Shown: piece by piece, positions 8,442 to 17,670 of the stretch | How positions within the stretch are numbered: position 1 is the first letter of the stretch | Layout of the letters: the number at the start of each line of letters is the position of its first letter | NCBI GenBank assembly: GCA_004292515.1 | Contig: RDXB01000056.1 | Span: 1-36,773, forward strand | Length of the DNA: 36,773 bases | Direction of reading: 5' to 3' | From: Oscillatoriales cyanobacterium | GTDB lineage: Bacteria > Cyanobacteriota > Cyanobacteriia > CACIAM-69d | Made by a program: the position numbers and the translations under genes | Notes under the pieces: model-generated | Told to the model about the DNA's origin: nothing | Database searches by the model: none | What the model saw: only the letters and a program-made list of their open reading frames with translations

Positions 8442-8569
8442 AGGGAACGGAGATCACAAGATCAAATTGACAACAGCACAATCAATCCCCTGCATTTGGG
8501 GAGCAATGATGATCTGCAAAGGGGCAATTTATGGGGGAATTGATAGATTGACCCACAATTAATCATTGC

Positions 8570-10255
8570 CTATGGTTTATTCGATCGATAAATCCTGATT
8601 TCAGGGTCGATCTTGTCAAAGTTAGAGTAAATTTTCATATCATCCAAAAATCGATAGGTCACTTCCGAACGATCAAACCAATACCACTTGGGCAAGGTTT
8701 GATATTTCAGCACCATTTCATAGCCCAATTTTTTCCCTGAAAGTTCCTGAAAAAAAGCATAGCCCTTTGAGTCTGGGGCAAAACGTCGTTGATCGTAGCC
8801 GCTACTGGTAATGATCCAACGGGGATTGAGGGCTTGGAGCTGGTCTAAGTCTGGTTCTTCAAGGGTTTTGACTTGAAAGCCTGTTGAGCGGGGCAAGTAT
8901 TTTTCAATGCCAACTTCCAAGACCAGTTCATTAGGCAGAATTTGTGCCTGCATCCACTCCTCCACAAAGTAGCGCGCATCATTTGCCATCAGGCTATTAA
9001 TCGTCCAGCTATAGCCCAGACTATAGAAAAAGATCAGCGTCGCTAGCATCGTGCCCGGAATAAACCAAGGCTTGGTGCGATCGACTAATTGCGAGATGCC
9101 ATAGCCCCCAAACAACACCATAATCGGCATCAGGGGCATCAAATAGCGCACATCATTATAAAGAATTGGCGCAACGTAAAACAGATAGTAGGAAATAGCT
9201 GGAACCCAGAGATAAAGTGGCAGCCAATTACGAGGCTGATTGGATAATTGCGGCTTCCAACAATGCCATAGATATAGAATCAAACCCAAAATACTCACTG
9301 TCCACAGCGGCCAACCAAAGGAGAATTTCAGATGATAAAAACTCTGGCCTAACATTTCCAGTTGACCCCGCCAGCTTTCCTCATAGCGGGGGCGAATACT
9401 GGCTCCTCCATAAAGAATGAGATTGAAGCGATCGATGAACCCTTCAAAGTTAAACAGCGCATTTTGCAAAATTAAAAACGCCACAATCCCAGCCAGCAAG
9501 CCCCAACCAATTCGCCGATCGCGCACTGCTTGCCATAGGGTAAATTCTGGCTGAGTTTGGCGCTGGTGTTGCCACAAATGCCCGATCGCAAAGAACGGGG
9601 TCAGGATACAAAATCCATAGAACTGATCTTTGGTGCAAACGGCGATCGCGGCCAGCACGGCCCCAATGATGTAGTCCCGAAATCGGTGATGTTTAAGAAT
9701 TTCGATGTAGCAAATTAAAAAGGCGATCGTCCAAAACAAAACGGGAATATCAAGGTTGGTGACTTTGGCGTAATAGACATAGAGCGGCGTGAGGGTCATG
9801 CCCAGGGCTGCCAGCCAACCCGTGCGGCGATCGAACACCTGCTCACCCAACCGGGCAATCAACAAAATCGTGCCTACACCCATCACCACACTGAGCGATC
9901 GCCCAATATAAAACAGCAAGGTATAGGTTTTCAGATCATCAAAGTTGACCAAGCCCAGTTGCTGCAAAATCAACAGGGGGGAGTAGAGAATCGCCAGTAA
10001 GTAGTAGTGAACGGGTGGATATTTGTAGTACCAGCCGTTGACAAATTGCTGATCGATCGCCTCTAGGACTTTCTCAGGAATCAGTTCATCGGCGGCCCAA
10101 GCTTTCCAATCGGGTAAGCCCCAGTTGATGCCATAAAGGGCGATCGCAAAGCTCAACAAAATCAAGCAAACGACCGGCAGTGGTAGATTAAAAGATTGAA
10201 TTTTTCGGGGGCTTTGAAACAATGAACCTAGCCTTTGAAACAGAGGACTCGCCAT
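8570..10255 (-). CDS. GT-C type membrane glycosyltransferase (PMT/ArnT-like)
   Basis: The 561-aa polytopic protein has about ten membrane helices in its first two thirds. After the first helix comes GLPDWKAWAADEL, with adjacent acidic residues Asp56-Glu57 in the first outer loop, then YYKYPPVHYYLLAIL. An acidic pair in this loop followed by a PP-x-YY segment is typical of GT-C enzymes of the PMT_2/GT39/GT83 group. These transfer sugars from polyprenyl-phosphate donors on the outer face of the membrane. The C-terminal ~120 residues form a soluble domain. It follows the two paralogous membrane proteins on the same strand after 89 bp, so the three may work on one envelope glycan. Donor and acceptor are unknown. 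Confidence 0.85.
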   Translation of the reverse strand: MASPLFQRLGSLFQSPRKIQSFNLPLPVVCLILLSFAIALYGINWGLPDWKAWAADELIPEKVLEAIDQQFVNGWYYKYPPVHYYLLAILYSPLLILQQLGLVNFDDLKTYTLLFYIGRSLSVVMGVGTILLIARLGEQVFDRRTGWLAALGMTLTPLYVYYAKVTNLDIPVLFWTIAFLICYIEILKHHRFRDYIIGAVLAAIAVCTKDQFYGFCILTPFFAIGHLWQHQRQTQPEFTLWQAVRDRRIGWGLLAGIVAFLILQNALFNFEGFIDRFNLILYGGASIRPRYEESWRGQLEMLGQSFYHLKFSFGWPLWTVSILGLILYLWHCWKPQLSNQPRNWLPLYLWVPAISYYLFYVAPILYNDVRYLMPLMPIMVLFGGYGISQLVDRTKPWFIPGTMLATLIFFYSLGYSWTINSLMANDARYFVEEWMQAQILPNELVLEVGIEKYLPRSTGFQVKTLEEPDLDQLQALNPRWIITSSGYDQRRFAPDSKGYAFFQELSGKKLGYEMVLKYQTLPKWYWFDRSEVTYRFLDDMKIYSNFDKIDPEIRIYRSNKP

Positions 10256-10299
10256 GAATCACACCGGAAAAACTAAACATTAAATCAAACATTGATCGT

Positions 10300-10324
10300 A
10301 GGGGCGGTTTTGAAACCCACCCCT
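10300..10324. repeat. palindrome between two membrane-protein genes
   Basis: Imperfect hairpin AGGGG-C-GGTTT-TG-AAACC-CA-CCCCT in the 89-bp gap between two minus-strand genes. It has no T-tract on the minus-strand side, so it is more likely a processing or stabilising structure, or a dispersed palindrome, than an intrinsic terminator. Confidence 0.6.
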
Positions 10325-10344
10325 GCCAGAATTGGGGCAATTGA

Positions 10345-12237
10345 TCAGGTTTTGTCAGGGTTTTGGAGGCATTTGGCCTCTAAGACTACCAGCGAATCGT
10401 CCGTAAACCGTTGGCATCGATCGAGCCGCTGCTGGGTCACAGGTAACTCACCCCGCTGTAATTGAGCGATCGCCTGACGATGGGCGATCGCTAAGGGTTC
10501 ATCGGCGCTGGCCCGAAACCACTTAACCCAGCCGATTTTGGCGAGGCGATCGGGGTTGAAATCCTGGCGATCGAGCAGCCAAAAATCAACCTGGTAACGG
10601 GCGATCGTTTGGGCTAAAACCTGCGGGTCGGTGGTGTATTGAGCCCTGAGCACATCGGTCGCCCGTTGCAATAGCTCGGTGGCATAGCGGCGGTGGTAGC
10701 GCATGGTGAAACCGGGGCCAACCACAATCGATCGCTGGGCAAAGCTGGGGAGATTATCTGTTTCAGCAATGGTCGAAGCAATGATCATTTCGGTTGGTTG
10801 TTGCCGCAGAAATTCGTAGAGCCGGGGATGCTGCCCAATTTCATATTGGGTGAAGGGAAAACCCGCGATCGCAAAGGGAGCGAATAGCATGATCGCGCTG
10901 GTCAAAATTACAATCATGCGGGGCAAAGGACGAAATGGCGCTGAGGGTGTGGTGGTTAGGCTTGATCGCGTTTTGCGCCAACCCCAATCAACCAGGGCAC
11001 TGAAGTGAATGGCTCCCACAATGGCAACAATGATTCTGAGGGAATGCTCCGTGTAGCGATTGGGCAAATGCAATCGAAAGAGGAATAAATGGGCGATCGC
11101 AAACCATATCAAGGAGACGATCACCAACTGCCCAAATACAACAATTTGGGGGCTGGTTGCTTGGATCAGGGGCAGGCGATCGCGCCGCCACCAAAATTTA
11201 AAAAATAAGACCGTTAGAGCGATCGGGGGCAAGGCAAAATCCACCTCCCACCAATCGATCGGAATCATACCGGTGCGGCGATGTTTGAACCAATAGGCCC
11301 AAGCCGGTTTCACATCAAAAAACTGGGCCCAGGCGGTTTTGGCTTCGGCAGCAGTGAGGATGGGGCCATAGCTAGCTGATTTGCCGAGTAAGGGGATGAG
11401 GGCGATCGCTGAAATTAGCAAAATGGTGATTTCAAACTGATAGGTTATCCACCATTTTTCGCGAGGGCGATCGCCCCAATCTAGCCAACGCGATCGCCAC
11501 GACTCGGCCGTGACAGAATGCGCAGTGACGTTAGGTAGCAAGGGGCGATCAGCAGTGACAGACAAGGGGCTTAAACCCCTTGCCTCTGGGTGCTGGCTAA
11601 ACCGGGAAGCGATCGCCCGAGTTAGCCCACTCAAAAGCACCACCGAAGCACCCAGCAACACACCGTGGGGATAAAAACCCGCCATTAAAATGATTGCCCC
11701 GGCTGTGCCCCAGCGCGATCGCCGCAACCAATAATCCAAAAAAGCCAGGAACAAAGGATAGATGAAGGCGACAGGAACCCCCGAGACTAAATCATCGGCA
11801 ATCCACAACAATTGATTCAGAAAAATGCAGGCACTAAGCGCCGCCAGGGGCACGGGCAACAGTTGCCAAACCACCCGAAAACAATAGACCGTAGAAATCG
11901 TTCCCAAGCCGATCGGTAGGCATTTATTCAACACCATTGGATCAAGACCAAACCAGGCTCCAATCTGATATAAACTGCGATATCCCCAGGGGGCAACGGA
12001 TTGGAAATAGTCGGCGATCGGATCGTTTGCAAACAGTGCCGGGTTGAGCCAACGCCGCATCCAAAAGACGTGCTGACGGGCATCATCTTGCACCACATAG
12101 GGCTGACTAAAAGCCTGGAATAGCGCCGGAATTGCACAGCCGATCGCGATCGCTACACTCAGCCAAAAAGCCCAACGGGCCGTGCGATCGCCCCACCAGT
12201 GATCGCGATCTAAAACCCGCGTCCAGCCTGTAAGCAT
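10345..12237 (-). CDS. polytopic membrane protein, GT-C-like, tandem paralogue B
   Basis: About 630 residues from the ATG at 12237, which has a perfect GGAGG at 4-5 nt spacing. The frame is open to 12273 but lacks such a site. It has about ten or more membrane helices. The first outer loop carries VVQDDARQHVFWMRRW, an Asp-Asp pair as expected of GT-C glycosyltransferases, followed by NDPIADYFQSVAPWGYRSLY. These segments and the C-terminal EAKCLQ are shared with the upstream gene at 12210-14009, showing a tandem duplication. The start overlaps that gene's end by 28 bp, indicating translational coupling. A loop encoded around 11500-11600 contains an R-element core in frame (residues PEARGLSPLSVTAD) with no counterpart in the paralogue. 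Substrate unknown. Confidence 0.85.
   Translation of the reverse strand: MLTGWTRVLDRDHWWGDRTARWAFWLSVAIAIGCAIPALFQAFSQPYVVQDDARQHVFWMRRWLNPALFANDPIADYFQSVAPWGYRSLYQIGAWFGLDPMVLNKCLPIGLGTISTVYCFRVVWQLLPVPLAALSACIFLNQLLWIADDLVSGVPVAFIYPLFLAFLDYWLRRSRWGTAGAIILMAGFYPHGVLLGASVVLLSGLTRAIASRFSQHPEARGLSPLSVTADRPLLPNVTAHSVTAESWRSRWLDWGDRPREKWWITYQFEITILLISAIALIPLLGKSASYGPILTAAEAKTAWAQFFDVKPAWAYWFKHRRTGMIPIDWWEVDFALPPIALTVLFFKFWWRRDRLPLIQATSPQIVVFGQLVIVSLIWFAIAHLFLFRLHLPNRYTEHSLRIIVAIVGAIHFSALVDWGWRKTRSSLTTTPSAPFRPLPRMIVILTSAIMLFAPFAIAGFPFTQYEIGQHPRLYEFLRQQPTEMIIASTIAETDNLPSFAQRSIVVGPGFTMRYHRRYATELLQRATDVLRAQYTTDPQVLAQTIARYQVDFWLLDRQDFNPDRLAKIGWVKWFRASADEPLAIAHRQAIAQLQRGELPVTQQRLDRCQRFTDDSLVVLEAKCLQNPDKT
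11562..11583. repeat. R-element core inside a coding sequence
   Basis: The segment reads ACAAGGGGCTTAAACCCCTTG, one base off the palindromic R-element core, with TGACAG just before it. It lies in frame inside paralogue B and encodes part of a loop between membrane helices. Confidence 0.7.
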
Positions 12238-14009
12238 TTTGCCTCCAAAAGGGCTAAGTCGCCTTGTTGCCAAACGGCGCAGGTTGGGATGGCGGTGGGT
12301 AAGATGGGCTGCTCACCGCGATCGAGTTGGGCAATTTGGGCCGCACCTAGGCCAAACTGTCGAAAGCGGCGACTATCGACAAATTCTCGCCCAAAAGCCG
12401 ATCGCTCCACTAACCAAAAATCCACACCACTTTGGGCTAAAAAACTTTGAATGGTTGACCAGTTAGCGGCATATTGGGCAGTGAGTAATTGATCTAAGCG
12501 GCGCACCATTGGTTGATAGAAACCTAGGTGGTAGGGCAGTAGATATCCTTGACCGCCTACATAGATCGATCGCCCCGCAAAGGCCGGCAAATTATCGCCC
12601 TCCCGCGCCAAGGAAGCCACGACCGTTTTGATCGGTTGTTGCCGCAAAAATTGGTACAGACTGGGGACATTGCCCGCCACATAGTTCGTGACTGGGAAAT
12701 CATATTTTTGGGCCGTTAAGCCGATCGGGTAGGCCACCACCCACAGGCTCAACAGCCCGGCCGCCGCCCCCGAGCCGATCGCCCGTTTGCCGCCCCGTTC
12801 GATCGCCCGCCAAGCCCGTTCCAGCAGCGTTGCCAACACCATCCCCGCCGCCAATGCCGCCACCAAGCGCACGGAATGTTCCCCGTAGCGGTTGGGCAAA
12901 TGCAACTTAAACAACAGCAGGTGAGCAGCCCCAAAGCCGCTCGCCGAGGACAACAACAACTCCCCCAGCAGACGGCTGGCTGGTTGGATTTGTTGGATCA
13001 GGGGCCAGCGATCGCGCCGCCACCAGAGCAACGGCAAGGCCCAGCCAAACCACACCCCTAAGGGCAAAACCAGCACCGAGTGGTAGGCCATGATCCGACA
13101 CCATTCGGTGGGCAAAAACCCGCTGCGTTGCCCGCAGGCCCAATAGTTCCAAGGATCACGGGTAAAAAATGCCGACCAGCCCTTATCCATCAAGGTGGGC
13201 ATTGATCGGGCAGCTTGCATCGACAGCACTGGCCCAAAGGGTGAATCGCGCATGAGGTAAGGCACGATCGCCACCACCAAGGCCAAGCCGCCCGCCAGGG
13301 CCACCCGCGCCGCCGGTTCCGACAGCCAAGGCCGCCAGCGCCACCCCTGCGATCGCCCCGCCTGCAACAGCCGCAAGCCCAAGGCCCCGCCCAACACCAG
13401 CGCCACTTGGGGATAGAAGCTGGCCAGCAGCCCGATCGCCACCACCGTGGCCCACAGCCAATGGTGCGCGATCGCCCACAGTCCCAACAACAACAACGGC
13501 CCGGCAAAGGCGGCCGGCGTGCCCGACACCAAATCGTCCCGCAGCCACAGAGCCTGCACCACCAACAGCCCACTCAACCCCGCCGCCAAGGGCACGGGCC
13601 AAAGGGTGAGCGCCAAGCCATAGCCACAAATCGCCGCCAGCCCACTCAGCACCAGGGGCACAACTTTATTGATGAACAACGGATCACAGCCGAGTTGGGC
13701 GGCCAATTGGTAGAGCGCCTTGTAACCCAAGGGGGCCACAGATTGGAAATAATCGGCGATCGGATCGTTGGGAAAAGCGGTTGGCTCCCGAAACCGTTGC
13801 ATCCAAAAAATATGTTGGCGGGCATCGTCTTGGATCACAAACTCGCCATCCAAGGCCTGACGCAGGGCCACCAACCCATAGCCGATCGCCACCGCCCAGC
13901 AGAGGCCGCCCCAAAACCACAGCCGTCGATCGCGCCGCGACGTGATGGGATCAAACAGCCAGCGCCCCAGCTGCTCGATCGCCCCTTGCCCCACTTTGGC
14001 CATACCCAT
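12210..14009 (-). CDS. polytopic membrane protein, GT-C-like, tandem paralogue A
   Basis: About 599 residues from the ATG at 14009 (or 14003). The frame is open to 14138, but its first part overlaps an R-element (14083-14213), so the extension is probably not native. The protein has about ten or more membrane helices. The first outer loop has FVIQDDARQHIFWMQRF with an Asp-Asp pair, then NDPIADYFQSVAPLGYKALY. A helical core and a C-terminal soluble region ending in LALLEAKCLQ follow. It is a clear paralogue of the next gene downstream, and the two overlap by 28 bp. The layout fits a GT-C glycosyltransferase or related polyprenyl-linked sugar enzyme; no specific reaction can be assigned. Codon use is more G+C-rich than in paralogue B. 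Confidence 0.85.
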   Translation of the reverse strand: MGMAKVGQGAIEQLGRWLFDPITSRRDRRLWFWGGLCWAVAIGYGLVALRQALDGEFVIQDDARQHIFWMQRFREPTAFPNDPIADYFQSVAPLGYKALYQLAAQLGCDPLFINKVVPLVLSGLAAICGYGLALTLWPVPLAAGLSGLLVVQALWLRDDLVSGTPAAFAGPLLLLGLWAIAHHWLWATVVAIGLLASFYPQVALVLGGALGLRLLQAGRSQGWRWRPWLSEPAARVALAGGLALVVAIVPYLMRDSPFGPVLSMQAARSMPTLMDKGWSAFFTRDPWNYWACGQRSGFLPTEWCRIMAYHSVLVLPLGVWFGWALPLLWWRRDRWPLIQQIQPASRLLGELLLSSASGFGAAHLLLFKLHLPNRYGEHSVRLVAALAAGMVLATLLERAWRAIERGGKRAIGSGAAAGLLSLWVVAYPIGLTAQKYDFPVTNYVAGNVPSLYQFLRQQPIKTVVASLAREGDNLPAFAGRSIYVGGQGYLLPYHLGFYQPMVRRLDQLLTAQYAANWSTIQSFLAQSGVDFWLVERSAFGREFVDSRRFRQFGLGAAQIAQLDRGEQPILPTAIPTCAVWQQGDLALLEAKCLQAGRGF

Positions 14010-14082
14010 CCCCCAGCCCCGCGCAACAGTCGCCAGATTACCGCGATTTTTTGCTGGCGATCGGCGCTGGGGTTGAGGGATC

Positions 14083-14213
14083 GTCGTCAAAATCACCCAC
14101 AGCCGTGATTCCACCGGGACGAAATCGTGGGGGGGCAAGGGGCTTAAGCCCCTTGTCTACTGGGGTTGGGGTCAGGGAATCAACCGTTGCAGCGTGCCCC
14201 AGTCCATCACGAC
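14083..14213. repeat. R-element copy (3' of the ABC ATPase gene)
   Basis: Reverse-orientation copy, 131 bp. It starts GTCGTCA at 14083 and has the core AAGGGGCTTAAGCCCCTT at about 14138-14155. The distal arm carries GGAATCAACCGTTGCAGC and the end is a degraded TCACGAC at 14207-14213. It begins 5 bp beyond the TAG stop (14219) of the minus-strand ABC ATPase gene and extends towards the start of paralogue A. Confidence 0.8.
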
Positions 14214-14218
14214 CAGTC

Positions 14219-15325
14219 CTAGCGATCGTCGATCGCAAAGGCCCGCAATCGATCGCTGGCAATCTCCACCCGCACCCGATCGCCCGGTTCCAGCTTGGCC
14301 CGCCAATCGGCGATCGCCTGCAAAACCTGACCACTGGGCAACTGCAAGCGATAGGCATATTCCCGGCCCAAAAATTGCCGCTCCAACAGGCAGCCATTAC
14401 CCTCGGGATCGGCAGTGAGGTGCAAATCCGTTTGGCGCACAGCCAAGGCCACCCGATCGCCCACCGGCTCATGGCTCAAGCATTCAGGCGCGATCGTTCC
14501 CAGTTCCGTTTGCCAACCGGCGGGCGATCGATGGGCTGCCAAAAAGTTGGTTTCCGCCACAAACCCCGCCACAAACCGAGAAGTCGGCCGCCAATACAAC
14601 CCCTCGGGCGTATCGATTTGCTCCAAGCACCCCTGACGCATCACCGCCACCCGATCGGCGATCGCCATGGCCTCCTCGCGATCGTGCGTCACAAACACCG
14701 CCGAAGCCCCCGCCCGCTTCAAAATGGCCCGCACCTCTTGGCGCAACCGTTGCCGCACCCGTGCATCCAAATTGCTCAGGGGTTCATCGAGCAAAATCAA
14801 CGCCGGTTGCGGGGCGATCGCCCGGGCCAAGGCCACCCGCTGCTGTTGACCGCCGGACAGTTCGTGGGGATAGCGTTTTTCTAGTCCTTCCAAGCCCACC
14901 AAGGCGATCGCCTCGGCCACACGATCAGCCGCTTGGCGAGCCGACTGTTTTCGCAGCCGATCTAGCCCAAAGCCCACATTCTGGGCCACGGTCAAATGGG
15001 GGAATAGGGCGTAATCCTGAAACACCATGCCCAAATTGCGTCGCTCCGGCGGAACCCAGCCGCCGGGCCCCGCCACAGGCCGCCCCGCCAGCACAATCGC
15101 CCCACCATCGGGCACTTCCAACCCAGCAATCAACCGCAACAGGGTCGTTTTGCCGCAACCGGACGGCCCCAACAGGGCCAACAATTCCCCCTGATGCAGG
15201 GTCAAGCTGATCTGATCCACCGCCGCTGACTCCGCCTGATAGCAGCGCATCACTTGGTCGAGGTGCAAAATGGCGATCGAGTCGGCAGCGGTCATAACAA
15301 AAGCAATGGGGTCAGCGATCGTCAT
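14219..15325 (-). CDS. ABC transporter ATP-binding protein, Fe3+-type (FbpC/FutC-like)
   Basis: The 368-aa nucleotide-binding subunit has Walker A GPSGCGKTT (53-61), Q-loop FQDYALFPH, signature LSGGQQQR (156-163), Walker B ALILLDEP and H-loop His214. A C-terminal regulatory region of about 120 residues resembles a TOBE_2 fold. The GWVPPERRNLGMVFQDYALFPHLTV stretch is characteristic of FbpC/FutC-type ferric iron importers, though PotA-like transporters are close. No permease or binding-protein gene is adjacent, so the partners must lie elsewhere. The start is uncertain: ATG 15325 or ATG 15295 (MTAADSIAIL), neither with a good ribosome binding site. An R-element lies directly after the stop. 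Confidence 0.9.
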   Translation of the reverse strand: MTIADPIAFVMTAADSIAILHLDQVMRCYQAESAAVDQISLTLHQGELLALLGPSGCGKTTLLRLIAGLEVPDGGAIVLAGRPVAGPGGWVPPERRNLGMVFQDYALFPHLTVAQNVGFGLDRLRKQSARQAADRVAEAIALVGLEGLEKRYPHELSGGQQQRVALARAIAPQPALILLDEPLSNLDARVRQRLRQEVRAILKRAGASAVFVTHDREEAMAIADRVAVMRQGCLEQIDTPEGLYWRPTSRFVAGFVAETNFLAAHRSPAGWQTELGTIAPECLSHEPVGDRVALAVRQTDLHLTADPEGNGCLLERQFLGREYAYRLQLPSGQVLQAIADWRAKLEPGDRVRVEIASDRLRAFAIDDR

Positions 15326-15494
15326 CCTACGGTGCGACGTTGCTTCTTGCCAATCTTTAGCAATTTGCCAGTTGGCGATCGACTCCGCTGCACTGGCCCT
15401 GTCTTACGGTCAATTCACCCTTACGGACTCGATCTTGCACTGACGTTTAGTTAGCCTCAGCCGTTACCATTAAAACCAGTCCGATCGCTAACGA

Positions 15495-17660
15495 TTGACG
15501 ACTCCTCTGCTGCTCACGCTCTCCCCTCCCGATCGAACCGTGTCCCACGAATTTCAGCCCGGAGATTTGATTAACGATCGCTACCAAGTGGAGCGCAAAT
15601 TAGGCTCCGGAGGGTTTGCCCACACCTACTTAGTCCGCGATCGCCAGGCCAATGATGATCCCCGCGCCGTCAAGCAATTTGTGCCGGCCATGATCCGCGA
15701 CGACCACCGAGCGAAGGCCCGAGAACTCTTCGATCGGGAAATCGATACCCTGCGCGAACTGAGCTATCCCCAAGTGCCTGGGTTTCACGACTCCTTTGAG
15801 TGGGACGATGGCTTCTTTTTGGTTCAGGAATTTATCGACGGCAAAACCTACAGTGAGCTGATTACCGAAAACCTGCGGCTCCAAAAAACCTTCACAGAAG
15901 CCGAGGTCAAACAGTGGCTGCAAGATTTGTTGCCCTTGCTGCACGACTTGCACGGACGGCGCATCTATCACCGGGACATCAAGCCCGCTAACATCATTCG
16001 CCCCCACAATGGTGGCCAGCCGGTGCTGATCGACTTTGGGGCCGTGAAGTGGCAAATGACCACAATGCTGGCCAGCGGCGGCGCGGCTTCGTCGATCATT
16101 GGCACTCAAGGCTATGCTGCCCCCGAACAACTGCTGCGGGGCACGGCCGATGCCCGCACGGATCTCTACTCCCTGGGCATGACGGCCTTGGTGATGCTGA
16201 CGGGCAAAGAACCCCAAGCGTTGGTCAATCCCGATGGGGAAGTGCAGTGGAACGAGCTGGACTTAGCGGTTTCTCCCGAGTTTGCCGACCTGTTGAATCG
16301 GTTGGTGCAAATGAAGCCGAGCGATCGCTACGACAGTGCCAAAACCGTGTTGGGCGAGTTGCAGGGGCGATCGACTCCTCCAACGGCCCTAGACCAGGCC
16401 GCAGCCGCGGCCTCGCCCTACAATCCCCCAACGGTTTTTGATCCATCACCAACATCGGGAACAACGGCGATCGAGGATTCTCAGCCGCTACCCAGTCGCC
16501 AACCGCGATCGAACCGGCCCCCACTGATCGCAGCGGCGATCGCAGCGGCTTTGGTCGTCGTGGGCGGCGGCGGCTGGGCCGCAATTCCCCATTCCGACCT
16601 GTGCAAAACCTTCAAGAACTGCGCCAAGGAAGGGGAGTGGAAAACCCAATATCAAGAAGGGCGCGAATTTTTGCGAGTGGCCCAAGCCACGGGCAGCACC
16701 GCCACGGTCGCCGACCTGGAACGCACGATCGCCAATCTCGATTCTGGGATCAAGCGACTGGCGCAAGTGCCCGCCCTGTCCCAAAACTACGAAGCCGCCC
16801 AACAGGAACTCACCAACGCCAACACCCTGAAACAGCAGTACGAAGCTCAATTAGCCACGCTCCGACAAACGGAAGGCTCCTACAGCCAAGCCGAGCAAGA
16901 TCTCAGCAAAGCCCGAGCCGCCTTGACCAGCTACCAAACGCCCCAGGAGCTGGAAACGGCGATCGCCTCCGCCAAGGCCGCTTTGCAAACCTTGCAGGCA
17001 ATTGCCCCCGATCAGCCCACCCACGATCGGGCCCAATTACTCGCAAAACAGGAAGCGAAACTGCCCGACGAGCTGGCTCAACTGTTGCAAGCCGAGCAGG
17101 CAGCCGTCACCGCCCTAGAGCAGGTGAAGGTGTTGGATGCTGAGATTCAGCAAGCAACCGCAGGTGCTAGCCAAGTGGATCAGCGTCAAAAATTGGCTAG
17201 TTATCGTAAGGCCCAGGGTTTGATTGAGCAGGCGATCCAACTACTACAAAACGATGACTTTTCTAAAACCAAGTCATCAGTTTCCATTCAAAGGGAATTG
17301 CAGTCTTATCAACATAAACAGCGCACAACCAACTCCCTGATCGCTGGTCTGCAACCTCCGCCTTCGAGTACAGCATCTAGCCAGTCTGACACCCCATCCA
17401 CCACGTCTGCCTCATCCACCACATCTCCTCGATCGGGGGATCGATCAGGGGGTCGATCGCGCACTGGCGGCAGTGCTCGTGTGAGTTCCAGCAGTAGTAG
17501 CAGTTTTAGGAGCGGTTCAAGCAGCAGCCGTACCGCGAACAGAGGTGGTAACTCTGGCTCTAACAGTTCTCGATCGCGACCACCTAGCCAACCCAGGCAA
17601 CGGCCCCAACCCAAACCCAAACCTTCAGGATTGATTGTGCCGCCAGTTGAGTTGGAGTAG
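15495..17660 (+). CDS. transmembrane Ser/Thr protein kinase
   Basis: Hanks-type kinase. Seen are the glycine loop KLGSGGFAHTYLV (35-47), the ATP-binding lysine in RAVKQF (60), catalytic HRDIKPANI (159-167), DFGAVK (180-185), and an activation segment ending GYAAPEQ. One membrane helix (about 343-364) separates the cytosolic kinase from an outer part. The outer part has CKTFKNCAKEGEW just after the helix, a long coiled coil (about 385-570), and a Ser/Arg/Pro-rich low-complexity tail with poly-Ser tracts. The frame begins at a TTG (15495); GTG at 15540 (SHEFQPGDLINDRY) is a likely alternative. Outer cysteines plus a coiled coil suggest a sensor, but the signal is unknown. It is convergent with the gene ending at 17671. 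Confidence 0.93.
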   Translation: MTTPLLLTLSPPDRTVSHEFQPGDLINDRYQVERKLGSGGFAHTYLVRDRQANDDPRAVKQFVPAMIRDDHRAKARELFDREIDTLRELSYPQVPGFHDSFEWDDGFFLVQEFIDGKTYSELITENLRLQKTFTEAEVKQWLQDLLPLLHDLHGRRIYHRDIKPANIIRPHNGGQPVLIDFGAVKWQMTTMLASGGAASSIIGTQGYAAPEQLLRGTADARTDLYSLGMTALVMLTGKEPQALVNPDGEVQWNELDLAVSPEFADLLNRLVQMKPSDRYDSAKTVLGELQGRSTPPTALDQAAAAASPYNPPTVFDPSPTSGTTAIEDSQPLPSRQPRSNRPPLIAAAIAAALVVVGGGGWAAIPHSDLCKTFKNCAKEGEWKTQYQEGREFLRVAQATGSTATVADLERTIANLDSGIKRLAQVPALSQNYEAAQQELTNANTLKQQYEAQLATLRQTEGSYSQAEQDLSKARAALTSYQTPQELETAIASAKAALQTLQAIAPDQPTHDRAQLLAKQEAKLPDELAQLLQAEQAAVTALEQVKVLDAEIQQATAGASQVDQRQKLASYRKAQGLIEQAIQLLQNDDFSKTKSSVSIQRELQSYQHKQRTTNSLIAGLQPPPSSTASSQSDTPSTTSASSTTSPRSGDRSGGRSRTGGSARVSSSSSSSFRSGSSSSRTANRGGNSGSNSSRSRPPSQPRQRPQPKPKPSGLIVPPVELE

Positions 17661-17670
17661 GGATACTAGC

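Noticed and set aside
13407-14884. Two plus-strand open frames of 233 and 277 codons
   Set aside because: They are antisense to paralogue A and the ABC ATPase and their translations look like reverse-strand shadows (Pro/Arg/His-rich).
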